64,000 nt of DNA, from contig NZ_LT629710.1 of NCBI RefSeq assembly GCF_900104535.1, positions 124,001 to 188,000 on the forward strand. Reading direction: 5' to 3'. Of this stretch, positions 48,509 to 56,570 are shown one piece after another. Each line of letters starts with the position of its first letter. Position 1 is the stretch's first letter. The DNA comes from Nakamurella panacisegetis (lineage in GTDB: Bacteria > Actinomycetota > Actinomycetes > Mycobacteriales > Nakamurellaceae). The position numbers and the translations under genes are program-made. The notes below the pieces were generated by a model. The model was not told where the DNA came from. It searched no databases and worked only from the letters and a program-made list of their open reading frames with translations.

Positions 48509-49573
48509 TCAGCAGGACGGCGGAGTGCCGCCGGCGCCCAACGTCTTGAGCGCCTTGACCGCGTCGTCGAGCGTCGCCACCCGGACCAGTTCCAGGCCCT
48601 GTGGGACGCGGGTCAGCGCCTCGGCGCAATTGCCCGCGGGCACCAGGAACACGGACGCCCCGGCGTTCTTGGCGGCGATCATCTTGAGCAGGATCCCGCC
48701 GATCTCGCCCACCGTGCCCTTGGTGTCATCGACCTCCATCGTCCCGGTGCCGGCGATGAAACGTCCGGCGGTCAGGCCACCCGGGGTCAGCTTGTCCAGG
48801 ATCCCGAGGGTGAACATCAGGCCGGCCGATGGTCCGCCGATGTTGGCCAGTGAGATGGAGATGGTGAACGGGGCCTTGGGCCGCTCGACGGCGCCGATCC
48901 CCAGGAAGCCCTGCTTACCCGCACTTGAGTTGGCCTGGAGCTTGACCTTCGCGTCGACCGACCGGGAACCGCGCAGCACGGTCACCTCGACCGTCTGACC
49001 GGGCAGGGTGTTCTTCAGCGCCGCCTGCAGGGAAGCGAAGTCGGTCACCTTGGCCCCGTCCACAGCGGTGATCTGGTCCTGCGGCTCCAGCACCTTGTAG
49101 CTGGGCGAGTCCTGGGCAATGGTGCCGACGTACACGACGTTGGGGTACTTCAGATAGCGGAGCGCAGCGATCTCGGCGGCCGACTGCGAATCTTGGAAGT
49201 CCTTGGTGTTCTGTTGATTCACCTGGTCGACGGTCTTGTCCGGCGGGTACACCTCGGCCCGCGGGACGACGGCGTAGTCACCGCTCATCCACATGCCGAG
49301 CAACCCGAACAGCGGCATGTCGTCGTAGACCGACACGGTGGTCATGTTCAGGTGCCCGGTGCCGTCGGTCTGTTTGACGCTGGCCGGCGCATCACCGCTG
49401 AAGCTGATGACCGGTGTACCGCCGACCCGACTGAGCGTGTCGTACGTCACTCCGGGTCCCAGCGCGACATACGGGACGGGCACGGTGGCCCCGACTCCCA
49501 CGAGCGCCACGCTGAGGGTCGAGCCGACGATCAAGGCGCGAGCGCGGATCGACAATGACGAGAACCAGGACAT
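48509..49573 (-). CDS. PDZ-domain, Lon-like serine protease (YlbL-type)
   Basis: 354 residues. N-terminal membrane anchor (ALIVGSTLSVALVGVGATVPVPYVALGPG), a central PDZ domain (PNVVYVGTIAQDSPSYKVLEPQDQITAVDGAKVTDFASLQAAL) and a C-terminal Lon-type S16 domain with catalytic serine in GGPSAGLMFTLGIL and lysine in GGILLKMIAAKNAGA. It has no ATPase domain. Located outside the membrane, likely in envelope protein quality control. Same family as M. tuberculosis Rv3194c, and in the same neighbourhood. Confidence 0.93.
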   Translation of the reverse strand: MSWFSSLSIRARALIVGSTLSVALVGVGATVPVPYVALGPGVTYDTLSRVGGTPVISFSGDAPASVKQTDGTGHLNMTTVSVYDDMPLFGLLGMWMSGDYAVVPRAEVYPPDKTVDQVNQQNTKDFQDSQSAAEIAALRYLKYPNVVYVGTIAQDSPSYKVLEPQDQITAVDGAKVTDFASLQAALKNTLPGQTVEVTVLRGSRSVDAKVKLQANSSAGKQGFLGIGAVERPKAPFTISISLANIGGPSAGLMFTLGILDKLTPGGLTAGRFIAGTGTMEVDDTKGTVGEIGGILLKMIAAKNAGASVFLVPAGNCAEALTRVPQGLELVRVATLDDAVKALKTLGAGGTPPSC

Positions 49574-49727
49574 GCGGATGACAATAAGTGCTCGACGTGA
49601 GGATCTTGTCGGCCCGAACCCCGACCCGGCGGCCGGCCGGTCAGGGTTCGCCCGGAAATGATTTCGCTCAGGGCGATAGGTCGTTCTCGTCCGGGCTGGC
49701 TCACATGTTCACCAGTACCGTGGAGTC

Positions 49728-51047
49728 ATGAGCAACTTCCCGTTCGGCTTCTCCAACTCCGGCGATGACGATCCCGAGCGTTCGGGAAAGCCGGAAGGGC
49801 TTCCGGGTGGCCTTCCGCCCGGTTTCGACCTGACCCAACTCGGTTCGATGCTGTCCCAGCTCGGGCAGATGATGTCGAACGCGACGCCGTCCACCGGTCC
49901 GGTCAACTACGACCTGGCCAAGCAGATGGCCTTGTCCCAGGTGCCGCAGACCCACCCGGCGTCCTCCATCGACGTGAAGCAGGTGAGCGACGCCATCGCT
50001 CTGGCCGAGGTGTGGCTGGACGGCGCCACGTCGCTGCCGGCCGGCGTGCGGCATTCGACCGCCTGGACCCCGAAGCAGTGGATCGAGGCGACGATGCCGA
50101 TGTGGGAGAAACTGTGCTCCCCCATCGCCGACCGGGTGTCCTCGGCCTGGCTGGAGAACCTGCCCGAGCAGGCTCGCGAACAGGCCGGCCCGCTGCTGGC
50201 GATGATGGGCTCGATGGGCGGCATGGCGTTCGGGTCGCAACTGGGCCAGGGTTTGGCCCAGCTGGCGGTCGAGGTTCTCACGTCGACCGACATCGGTCTG
50301 CCGCTCGGCCCCGAGGGCACGGCGGCGCTGCTGCCCTTGGCCGTCTCCGAGTTCGGCAAGGGCCTCGACCTCCCGGAGGATCAGGTCCGCCTCTACCTCG
50401 CCGCGCGCGAAGCCGCTCATCACCGGTTGTACGCCGGGGTGCCGTGGCTCAGGGATCGCGTGATGACGCTCATCGCGAACTTCGCTGGGGCCATCTCGAT
50501 CGATTTCTCCGCGGTCGAGGACCTGGCCGCCACCATGGACATGTCGAACCCGGCCGGCATCGAGGCCGCGCTGAGCAGCGGCATGTTCGAGCCGAAGGTG
50601 ACCGAGAGCCAGCAGGCCGCCATGGCCAGCCTGGAGACGGTGCTGGCGTTGGTCGAGGGCTGGGTCGACACGGTCGTCGCCGACGCCGTCGGCGACCGCC
50701 TCCCGGGCGCGGCGGCCCTGCAGGAGACGCTGCGTCGGCGGCGGGCCACCGGTGGCCCCGCGGAGCAGACCTTCGCCACCCTGATCGGGCTGGAGCTCCG
50801 ACCCCGCCGGCTGCGCGCGGCCGCCGACCTGTGGCGAGCGCTGGAGGACTCCCGCGGAGTCGACGCGCGCGATGCCCTGTGGTCGCACCCTGACCTGCTG
50901 CCGTCGAGCGCGGACTTGGACGATCCGAAGGGATTCGTCGAGCGGGACAAGCAATTCGCCGATCTGCTGTCCGGTCTCGAGGACATCGACACCAGCGAAC
51001 TGGACGGACCCGGCGACGAACCGCAGGACAAGCCCAAAGAGGTCTGA
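49728..51047 (+). CDS. DUF2342/zincin-like putative metalloprotease
   Basis: 439 residues. The family (zincin-like, M. tuberculosis Rv3195 type) is recognised from SMGGMAFGSQLGQGLAQLAVEVLTSTDIGLPL, AAREAAHHRLYAGVPWLRDRVMTLI and LALVEGWVDTVVADAVGDRLP. A strict HExxH is not visible, though REAAHHRL and VEGWVD could supply zinc ligands. No signal peptide. An acidic C-terminal tail (EDIDTSELDGPGDEPQDK). A strong terminator follows. Protease activity is a family-level prediction. Confidence 0.87.
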   Translation: MSNFPFGFSNSGDDDPERSGKPEGLPGGLPPGFDLTQLGSMLSQLGQMMSNATPSTGPVNYDLAKQMALSQVPQTHPASSIDVKQVSDAIALAEVWLDGATSLPAGVRHSTAWTPKQWIEATMPMWEKLCSPIADRVSSAWLENLPEQAREQAGPLLAMMGSMGGMAFGSQLGQGLAQLAVEVLTSTDIGLPLGPEGTAALLPLAVSEFGKGLDLPEDQVRLYLAAREAAHHRLYAGVPWLRDRVMTLIANFAGAISIDFSAVEDLAATMDMSNPAGIEAALSSGMFEPKVTESQQAAMASLETVLALVEGWVDTVVADAVGDRLPGAAALQETLRRRRATGGPAEQTFATLIGLELRPRRLRAAADLWRALEDSRGVDARDALWSHPDLLPSSADLDDPKGFVERDKQFADLLSGLEDIDTSELDGPGDEPQDKPKEV

Positions 51048-51068
51048 GACCACCTCACCGAACGCAAT

Positions 51069-51108
51069 GCCGCCCCACCTCCGAACCGGGGGTGGGGCGG
51101 CCTTTTTT
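51069..51108 (+). terminator. intrinsic terminator of the DUF2342 gene
   Basis: An 11-bp perfect stem (GCCGCCCCACC / GGTGGGGCGGC), 11-nt loop, then six T residues. Lies between convergent genes. Confidence 0.93.
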
Positions 51109-51115
51109 CGGTGCG

Positions 51116-52141
51116 TCAGACGGCGCTGGACGGCTGCCAGAGATTGATTCCCGACTCGACGGCGTGGCGATTGATCAGTTCCAGCTCTTCGGGAGCGAAG
51201 GCCGGGCCGTCGACGGCGCCGATGTTGTCCTCCAACTGCTGTACCGATGACGCCCCGACCAGCACGGACGTCACCCGGCTGTCGCGCAGCGCCCAGGCCA
51301 GTGCCATCTGGGCCAGGCTCTGGCCCCGCCCGGAGGCGATCTCGGCCAACGCCCGGATGTGGTGCAGCGCGGTGTCGGTGAGCAGGTCCTTGGACAGCGA
51401 GCCCGGCCGCGACGCCCGTGAGCCCTCCGGCACCCCGCCGAGATAGCGGTCGGTGAGCATGCCCTGGGCCAGCGGCGAGAATGCGATGCAGCCGACGCCG
51501 GTCTCGGCCAGGGTGTCCAGCAGGCCGTCCTCGATCCACCGGTTGAACATCGAGTACGACGGCTGGTGGATCAGCAGGGGCGTACCCATGTCGGCCAGGA
51601 TCGCGGCGGCCCGCCGGGTCCGTTCCGGCGAGTACGAAGAGATCCCCGCGTACAGGGCCCGGCCCGACGTGACCGCGGTGTGCAGGGCACCCATGGTCTC
51701 CTCCAGCGGCGTGTCGGGGTCGGCCCGGTGGGAGTAGAAGATGTCGACGTAGTCCAGGCCCATCCGGGCCAAGGACTGGTCGAGCGAGGCGAGCAGGTAC
51801 TTGCGGGACCCGAAGTTCCCGTAGGGACCCGGCCACATGTCGTAGCCGGCCTTGGTGGAGATCACCAGTTCGTCGCGGTAGGGCCGGAAATCGTCGGCCA
51901 GGTGACGACCGAAATTCGTCTCGGCACTGCCGTAGGGCGGACCGTAGTTGTTGGCCAGGTCGAAGTGATTGACGCCGAGATCGAAGGCGCGGCGCAGGAT
52001 CTCCCGCTGCGTGGCGAACGAACTGGTATCGCCGAAGTTCTGCCAGAGACCGAGCGAAACGCTCGGCAGAACCAGGCCGCTGTGGCCCACTCGGCGATAT
52101 GGTTGGCGGTCGTAACGGGCATCTGCGGCCGTGAAAGTCAT
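51116..52141 (-). CDS. aldo/keto reductase (L-glyceraldehyde-3-phosphate reductase type)
   Basis: 341 residues; GAGGG before ATG 52141. NADPH-dependent TIM-barrel oxidoreductase. Catalytic tetrad visible: Asp and Tyr in FDLANNYGPPYGSAE, Lys in VISTKAGYDMWPG, His in IFYSHRADPDTP. Overall pattern (YRRVGHSGLVLPSVSLGLWQNFG; FSPLAQGMLTDRYLGGVPEGSR) matches E. coli YghZ/Gpr, which detoxifies L-glyceraldehyde 3-phosphate and methylglyoxal. It interrupts an otherwise conserved gene neighbourhood. Confidence 0.92.
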   Translation of the reverse strand: MTFTAADARYDRQPYRRVGHSGLVLPSVSLGLWQNFGDTSSFATQREILRRAFDLGVNHFDLANNYGPPYGSAETNFGRHLADDFRPYRDELVISTKAGYDMWPGPYGNFGSRKYLLASLDQSLARMGLDYVDIFYSHRADPDTPLEETMGALHTAVTSGRALYAGISSYSPERTRRAAAILADMGTPLLIHQPSYSMFNRWIEDGLLDTLAETGVGCIAFSPLAQGMLTDRYLGGVPEGSRASRPGSLSKDLLTDTALHHIRALAEIASGRGQSLAQMALAWALRDSRVTSVLVGASSVQQLEDNIGAVDGPAFAPEELELINRHAVESGINLWQPSSAV

Positions 52142-52400
52142 GCCCTCATGGTCGCATCACGTCGGTTGGCGCACCCCGTCACCCCCCGGAAAGGCGTGGT
52201 CGATTTGTCGCCTTTCTCGCCCCGCCCGGTCGCGGAGCGTTCGCCCTGGCGGTCCCCGACGATGCTGACGCGTCCCTGGAATACCCGGCAGACCGCCGAC
52301 CTGCGGGTACGGTTGGCCACGGTTCCGGGTCGCTGATCCGGGTTGACATGTCCGACCGGCGGCACAGCCGCCCGGCGGCCTGATGAGAGGAACAAGGCTG

Positions 52401-52550
52401 ATGGCCGACACCTACAACGGCTACTGCGTGAAGTGCAAGGAGAAGCGGGACTTCGAAGGTGAGGTCCACGAGACCAACGGGCGTCGCATGGCCAAGGGCA
52501 CCTGCCCGGTCTGTGGCACCAAGATGAACCGGATCCTCGGCAAGGCCTGA
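52401..52550 (+). CDS. DUF5679-like zinc-ribbon small protein
   Basis: 49 residues. YCVKCKEKRDF and GTCPVCGTKM give two CxxC knuckles that would bind one zinc ion; the last residues (NRILGKA) are basic. Small proteins of this type occur widely in actinobacteria near this locus. An AAGG lies four bases before the ATG. A perfect hairpin follows the stop. Function unknown; a nucleic acid- or protein-binding ribbon is likely. Confidence 0.87.
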   Translation: MADTYNGYCVKCKEKRDFEGEVHETNGRRMAKGTCPVCGTKMNRILGKA

Positions 52551-52560
52551 TCGGCAGGGT

Positions 52561-52589
52561 GACGCCGGGCCGCGGCGCGGCCCGGCGTC
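52561..52589 (+). terminator. hairpin after the zinc-ribbon gene
   Basis: A perfect 13-bp GC stem (GACGCCGGGCCGC / GCGGCCCGGCGTC) with a 3-nt loop, 10 bp after the stop; only a short GTT follows. Probable terminator. Confidence 0.75.
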
Positions 52590-52711
52590 GTTCGGCGCGG
52601 GCTCGCCACCGCCGGCCACCCGGTCCCGGCCTGTGGACAACGCCGTCGCGGCGGCCGCGCTGCATGCGACGCTGATCGCATGCGGGTGGGCGTGCGTGAA
52701 GAGGGGCCGGG

Positions 52712-53785
52712 GTGAGTGTCCCCACGTCGCGCGCGATCGATCTGACCGGCGTCTACACCATGATCAGCGGCCTGCCGGTTCTTCACCGCGATCCGGACAG
52801 CGTTCAGATCGGCAGCGAACCGCCCCACTGCCTGGTGCTGCACCACGCGCCACCGGAAGCCGCTTCGATCCTGCGGCGCCTGAACGGAACCGCACCGGTC
52901 GGGGCGGTCCTGCGCGATCACGACGCGGACCCCGTGCCGTGGCGCGAGGTGCTGAGTCAGTTGCTGGACGCCCATCTGCTCGTCCCGGCCCACCAGTGGA
53001 GGTTCTCCGGGGTGACGGCCGGCGCGTTCCTGGAACCCGAGCGCGACAGCCTGGTGCACCCGTTCGGTATCCCGGCCGCCCGCCGGGCGTTGCAGGCCCG
53101 CCAGGACGCGATCGTGGTGGTCCGCGGAACCGGGCGGGTCGCCACCGCCGTCGCCACCTCACTGGCCGCGGCCGGTGTCGGGCATGTGCACCAGCAGCCG
53201 GACCGCGCGCTGCGCCTGGCCGACCTGGCCGACCTGGCCGCCGGCACCGCGACGACCGGACCGAGGGACGGCCGCATCGGGTCCCCGACGGCCGGCGACA
53301 CCGCGATCCTGGCCGCCAACCTGCGGCGATCGGCGCCCGGCGTCCGGGTCAACGCACCGGCTCCGCACCATCGCCTGACGTTGGTCGTGCTGGCCGGTGA
53401 CGGGCCCCCCTCCCCCTCGTTGGCCGCTGAACTCACCGCGTCCCGACTTCCGCACCTGGCGGTGACGGCCGGGCTGACCACCGCGGCCGTCGGACCATTC
53501 GTCCTCCCCGGCCGATCGAGCTGCCTGGCCTGTGTCCTGCGCCGCCGGTCCGAGATCGACCACTTCCGCGGCACCCTCGAGGAGGAGCTCCGGCACGAGA
53601 TCCGGGTCCCGGCGATCCAACTGGCCGCGGCCGCCGCATCGATCGCCGCGGCCGACGCGTTGTCGCACATCGACGGGACGACGAAGCCGGCCACGCTGGA
53701 CGGGACCATCGAATGGATGCTGGGCGATCTGGCGCCCCGACGCCGTTCCTGGGAGGTGCACCCGGACTGCGGATGCTCCGCCTGA
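52712..53785 (+). CDS. ThiF/E1-like protein (TOMM leader-binding-like), orphan
   Basis: 357 residues from GTG 52712. An N-terminal ~100 residues (VQIGSEPPHCLVLHHAPPEAASILRRLNG) resemble the winged-helix region of E1-like cyclodehydratase partners. A Rossmann segment follows (AIVVVRGTGRVATAVATSLAAAGVGHV). The C-terminal half has CLACVLRRR and a terminal CGC, giving the paired cysteines of E1-like zinc sites. The ATP-binding arginine and aspartate motifs of active E1 enzymes are not evident, so it may be a binding protein rather than an adenylyltransferase. No RiPP precursor or YcaO gene is nearby. The ABC1 kinase follows. Confidence 0.75.
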   Translation: MSVPTSRAIDLTGVYTMISGLPVLHRDPDSVQIGSEPPHCLVLHHAPPEAASILRRLNGTAPVGAVLRDHDADPVPWREVLSQLLDAHLLVPAHQWRFSGVTAGAFLEPERDSLVHPFGIPAARRALQARQDAIVVVRGTGRVATAVATSLAAAGVGHVHQQPDRALRLADLADLAAGTATTGPRDGRIGSPTAGDTAILAANLRRSAPGVRVNAPAPHHRLTLVVLAGDGPPSPSLAAELTASRLPHLAVTAGLTTAAVGPFVLPGRSSCLACVLRRRSEIDHFRGTLEEELRHEIRVPAIQLAAAAASIAAADALSHIDGTTKPATLDGTIEWMLGDLAPRRRSWEVHPDCGCSA

Positions 53786-53916
53786 GCAGTCCGCCAACCG
53801 TCCACCAAGGGGTCGGCGTCGACCCCAACGGTGGTTCTTGGCCCGATTCGGCGTCATATCGAGCCCACCGGCACGATTCCGGCCGAGCCCACGCGCGCGT
53901 CAGACACAATGGGACG

Positions 53917-55266
53917 GTGTCCGAAATCCCCCGTGGTGCCCTGAACCGAACCGCCCGCCTGGCGAGCCTGCCCCTGTCCGCGGCGGGACGGGTCACCCTG
54001 GGCTGGGGGCAGCGGTTGATCGGACGCGACCGGGACGATGTCTCGGCCGAGATCCAGCGCCGGACGGCCGAGCAGGTCTTCGAGGTGCTGGGCACGCTCA
54101 AGGGCGGCGCGATGAAGTTCGGGCAGGCGTTGAGCGTCTACGAAGCCGGGATCCCCGACGAGTACGCCGAGCCCTACCGGGAGGCGCTGGCGAAGCTGCA
54201 GAACGCCGCGCCGGCCATGCCCGCCTCCACCGTCCGCCGGTTGATGGCCGAGCAACTCGGCACCGGGTGGCGTGATCGCTTCCTCCAGTTCGACGAGGAG
54301 GCCGCCGCCGCGGCGAGCATCGGGCAGGTGCACCGGGCGACCTGGCACGACGGCCGCGAGGTGGCGGTGAAGCTCCAGTACCCGGGCGCGGCGGCCGCCC
54401 TCAAGGCCGACATGGATCAGCTCAACCGCCTCGCCCCGGTATTCGGGTTGATGGTGCCCGGGATGCAGATGCGCCCGCTGCTGGCCGAGATCCGTGAGCG
54501 CGTGATGGAAGAATTGGACTACGCCGCCGAGGCGGCGAACCAGCGGGCGTTCGCCCGTGGGTTCGCCGACGACCCCGACTTCCTCGTCCCGAAGGTGCTG
54601 GCCAGTGCACCCAAGGTGATCGTGTCCGAATGGGTCGACGGAACGGGCCTCGGCAAGATCATCACCTCGGGCACGGTCGAGCAACGCAACCGGGCCGGGC
54701 TGCTGCTGACCCTGCTGCACTTCTCCGCTCCGGAGCGGGTGGGTCTGCTCCACGCCGACCCGCATCCGGGCAACTATCTGCTCACCGCCGACGGCCGGAT
54801 GGGCGTCATCGACTTCGGCTCCATCGCGCGGCTGCCGGGCGGCTCACCGCCCATCATCGGGAAGCTGTCGCGACTGGCCCTGGACGGCAACGCGGACGAC
54901 GTCCTGGCCGGGCTGCGGGCCGAGGGTTTCATTCTGGACGGCTTCGACCCCGATCCGGAGGCGCTGCTGGACTACCTGGCTCCGTTCGCCGAGCCGTTGC
55001 GGCACAAGACTTTCCATTTCTCGCGCAAGTGGATGCAAGCCCAGGCCGCGCGCATGTCGAACCTGTCGAGCGAAGAGGCCAAACTGGCCCGGCACATCAA
55101 CCTGCCGCCGTCCTACCTGATGATCCACCGCGTCACCTTCGGCTCGATCGGCGTGCTGTGCCAACTCGACGCCACCGCACCGTTCCGCGCCATCGTCGCC
55201 CAGTGGCAGCCCGGTTTCGACGACGAGGACGACCTGGACGAGGGCGCCGCGACCGATACGGAGTAG
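53917..55266 (+). CDS. ABC1/UbiB-family atypical kinase
   Basis: 449 residues from GTG 53917. Diagnostic features: KxGQ motif in GGAMKFGQALSVYE, Ala-rich nucleotide loop AAAAASIGQVHRA, lysine in VAVKLQYPG, catalytic HADPHPGNYLL and metal-binding VIDFGSI. UbiB/ADCK proteins are ATPases linked to isoprenoid-lipid (quinone) metabolism. No transmembrane helix is obvious. Acidic C-terminal tail. Same family as M. tuberculosis Rv3197, next to whiB7 there too. Confidence 0.94.
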   Translation: MSEIPRGALNRTARLASLPLSAAGRVTLGWGQRLIGRDRDDVSAEIQRRTAEQVFEVLGTLKGGAMKFGQALSVYEAGIPDEYAEPYREALAKLQNAAPAMPASTVRRLMAEQLGTGWRDRFLQFDEEAAAAASIGQVHRATWHDGREVAVKLQYPGAAAALKADMDQLNRLAPVFGLMVPGMQMRPLLAEIRERVMEELDYAAEAANQRAFARGFADDPDFLVPKVLASAPKVIVSEWVDGTGLGKIITSGTVEQRNRAGLLLTLLHFSAPERVGLLHADPHPGNYLLTADGRMGVIDFGSIARLPGGSPPIIGKLSRLALDGNADDVLAGLRAEGFILDGFDPDPEALLDYLAPFAEPLRHKTFHFSRKWMQAQAARMSNLSSEEAKLARHINLPPSYLMIHRVTFGSIGVLCQLDATAPFRAIVAQWQPGFDDEDDLDEGAATDTE

Positions 55267-55271
55267 GCGAT

Positions 55272-55472
55272 CTACCACCATTCCTGATTCAGCTTGGCCT
55301 CGACCGATCTGAGGTTCTCGCGTGCGCAGCGATCGCAGAACCACACGCCGCCGCGACGCCGATCCATCTCGAACATCCAGCTGAGCGGCGGGCCGGCCGC
55401 GGTGGTTCCGCACCGGGCGCACGCCGTGACGGGCAGATCCGGGTCGGGTGTCGTCGAGTCGGGCACGGCCAT
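55272..55472 (-). CDS. small zinc-finger-like protein, unknown function
   Basis: 66 residues. Two CxxC motifs (ACARCGTT and WFCDRCAREN) about 35 residues apart would bind zinc. The C terminus is RSVEAKLNQEWW. It converges on the ABC1 kinase gene with five bases between stops. No clear Shine-Dalgarno, so the start is less sure than the frame. Confidence 0.72.
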   Translation of the reverse strand: MAVPDSTTPDPDLPVTACARCGTTAAGPPLSWMFEMDRRRGGVWFCDRCARENLRSVEAKLNQEWW

Positions 55473-55575
55473 CGGCGAAGAATACCCACCGGAAATGCAG
55501 AGGCCACAAAACGGCCGAGAGGTCGCATGCGGCGACTTCTCGGCCGTTCCGTGGAAACGATGTACTCCCGTGCCG

Positions 55576-55701
55576 TCAGGAGCTGCGGTGGCGGCTCTGA
55601 CGATCGCGGGTACGCAGTCGGTCGGCCGCTCGGCTGAGCTCGGCGTCCCGCTGCGTCCGACGCATTCGGTCGCGCACCAGATTTTCGATCATGAGATTCA
55701 T
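55576..55701 (-). CDS. 41-residue arginine-rich small protein downstream of whiB7
   Basis: ATG 55701 is preceded by TAAGGTG eight bases upstream. The sequence starts MNLMIENLVRDRMRRTQRDA and ends in an Arg/Ser-rich tail (RDRQSRHRSS), predicted as one amphipathic basic helix. It lies 92 bp after whiB7 on the same strand and may be co-transcribed. No family recognised; many actinobacteria carry similar short basic ORFs. Could bind nucleic acid or membranes. Confidence 0.6.
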   Translation of the reverse strand: MNLMIENLVRDRMRRTQRDAELSRAADRLRTRDRQSRHRSS

Positions 55702-55793
55702 TTTGAGCACCTTAGAAAGGGGTCCGGCTGTTTCCGGCCGGACAGAAGCGTTGCGAGACAGGTGATCCCGCGCACAGATGGGGTCAGTGATGG

Positions 55794-56081
55794 TCATGCG
55801 GCGACCTTGCGCGGCCGGCCCCGGGGCCGCTTGCGGGCGATGACGACGCCCTGGTCGAAGATCTCGCCACCCCAGACTCCCCAGGGTTCGGCGCGCTCCA
55901 GCGCGGCCGCCAGACAGGCCGCCCGCGCCGGGCAATCGGCGCAGAGGGCCTTCGCCCGTTCCAGGTCGTCGGGGCGCTCGGCGAAGAACAGGTCCGGATC
56001 GCCGGTGTGACACGGCAGTCCTTCACCGAGAGTCGGATCGACGAGCGGGTCCGATTCGTGGTCGAGAAGCAGGCTGATCAA
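55794..56081 (-). CDS. whiB7: WhiB7 iron-sulfur transcriptional regulator
   Basis: 95 residues when started at TTG 56081, the only in-frame start near the GGAGGTGAG ribosome site. Four cysteines (C24, C47, C50, C56) for a [4Fe-4S] cluster; GVWGGE turn at 68-73; C-terminal AT-hook KRPRGRPRK (84-92), which separates WhiB7 from other WhiB proteins. WhiB7 binds the primary sigma factor and activates intrinsic antibiotic-resistance genes and its own promoter. The TTG start and long leader with an upstream ORF point to translation-dependent attenuation. Flanked by the ABC1 kinase and uvrD2 genes as in mycobacteria. Confidence 0.97.
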   Translation of the reverse strand: MISLLLDHESDPLVDPTLGEGLPCHTGDPDLFFAERPDDLERAKALCADCPARAACLAAALERAEPWGVWGGEIFDQGVVIARKRPRGRPRKVAA

Positions 56082-56173
56082 GGTTCTCTCACCTCCGGGT
56101 TGAGAAGAGTTGTGTGTTCGAGGCCGGATGGCCCCACACAGATCTGGGGGTCGGCATCGGCCGGGATACACAA

Positions 56174-56214
56174 CGGCCGCGGAATGCGACCCTGAAGGTC
56201 GGATTCCGCGGCCG
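56174..56214 (-). terminator. whiB7 leader attenuator hairpin
   Basis: An 18-bp stem with one G-G mismatch and a 5-nt loop (arms CGGCCGCGGAAT... / ...ATTCCGCGGCCG). It lies 22 bp after the upstream ORF stop and ~90 bp before the whiB7 start. The downstream strand reads TTGTGTAT, a weak U-rich tail. The position is right for premature termination when the upstream ORF is translated normally. Confidence 0.75.
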
Positions 56215-56236
56215 GAGGCGAGCGTTGAGCTGGATT

Positions 56237-56392
56237 CTACCTCAGCTGCTCATCCCCGGCCGGACGCAGAGTGCCCTCCGGCGTAGCCGACGGGTGTCCC
56301 GCGAAATCCGGGACGCCGACGACACGCATGCGGGCAACGCCGCTGTCCGCGACAGCGGCGGTACCGAACTGGTTCTGGATGTAGTCATTCAC
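56237..56392 (-). CDS. whiB7 leader upstream ORF (51 codons)
   Basis: GTG 56392 is preceded at nine bases by AAGGAGG, the best Shine-Dalgarno in this region. The peptide begins VNDYIQNQFGTAAVAD and ends PAGDEQLR. Such upstream ORFs sense ribosome stalling by antibiotics and control read-through into whiB7. Its own coding sequence contains a strong hairpin at 56338-56360. The peptide itself need not have a function. Confidence 0.8.
   Translation of the reverse strand: MNDYIQNQFGTAAVADSGVARMRVVGVPDFAGHPSATPEGTLRPAGDEQLR
56338..56360 (-). other. hairpin inside the whiB7 upstream ORF
   Basis: A perfect 10-bp stem CGCCGCTGTC / GACAGCGGCG with a 3-nt loop, covering codons ~11-18 of the upstream ORF. 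It could act as a pause site or compete with the attenuator as an alternative leader structure. Confidence 0.5.
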
Positions 56393-56462
56393 GGTCCGGC
56401 ACCTCCTTCTGTAGCGGTCTCGTCCCGGGCGGGGAGAGGCGGTTCAACTGGGAACGAGGACG

Positions 56463-56492
56463 ACCATATGCGCCCCTACACCGGCCGCGCAA
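56463..56492 (-). promoter_or_regulatory. whiB7 promoter
   Basis: -35 TTGCGC (56492-56487), 18-bp spacer, -10 TATGGT (56468-56463). The transcript would start near 56455, giving a ~375-nt leader containing the upstream ORF and attenuator. Confidence 0.65.
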
Positions 56493-56495
56493 CCG

Positions 56496-56504
56496 ATTAA
56501 ACAA
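56496..56504 (-). promoter_or_regulatory. AT-rich WhiB7-binding box
   Basis: TTGTTTAAT on the minus strand, exactly 3 bp upstream of the TTG-type -35. This is the arrangement reported for WhiB7-activated promoters, where the AT-hook contacts an AT-rich element adjoining -35. It implies positive autoregulation. Confidence 0.65.
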
Positions 56505-56570
56505 GAACTTCTGAGATTTCTTTCGGCCCCGCCCAGCCGTCGCCGAAGAACCTGCGCCGAGCCGGTGGAG

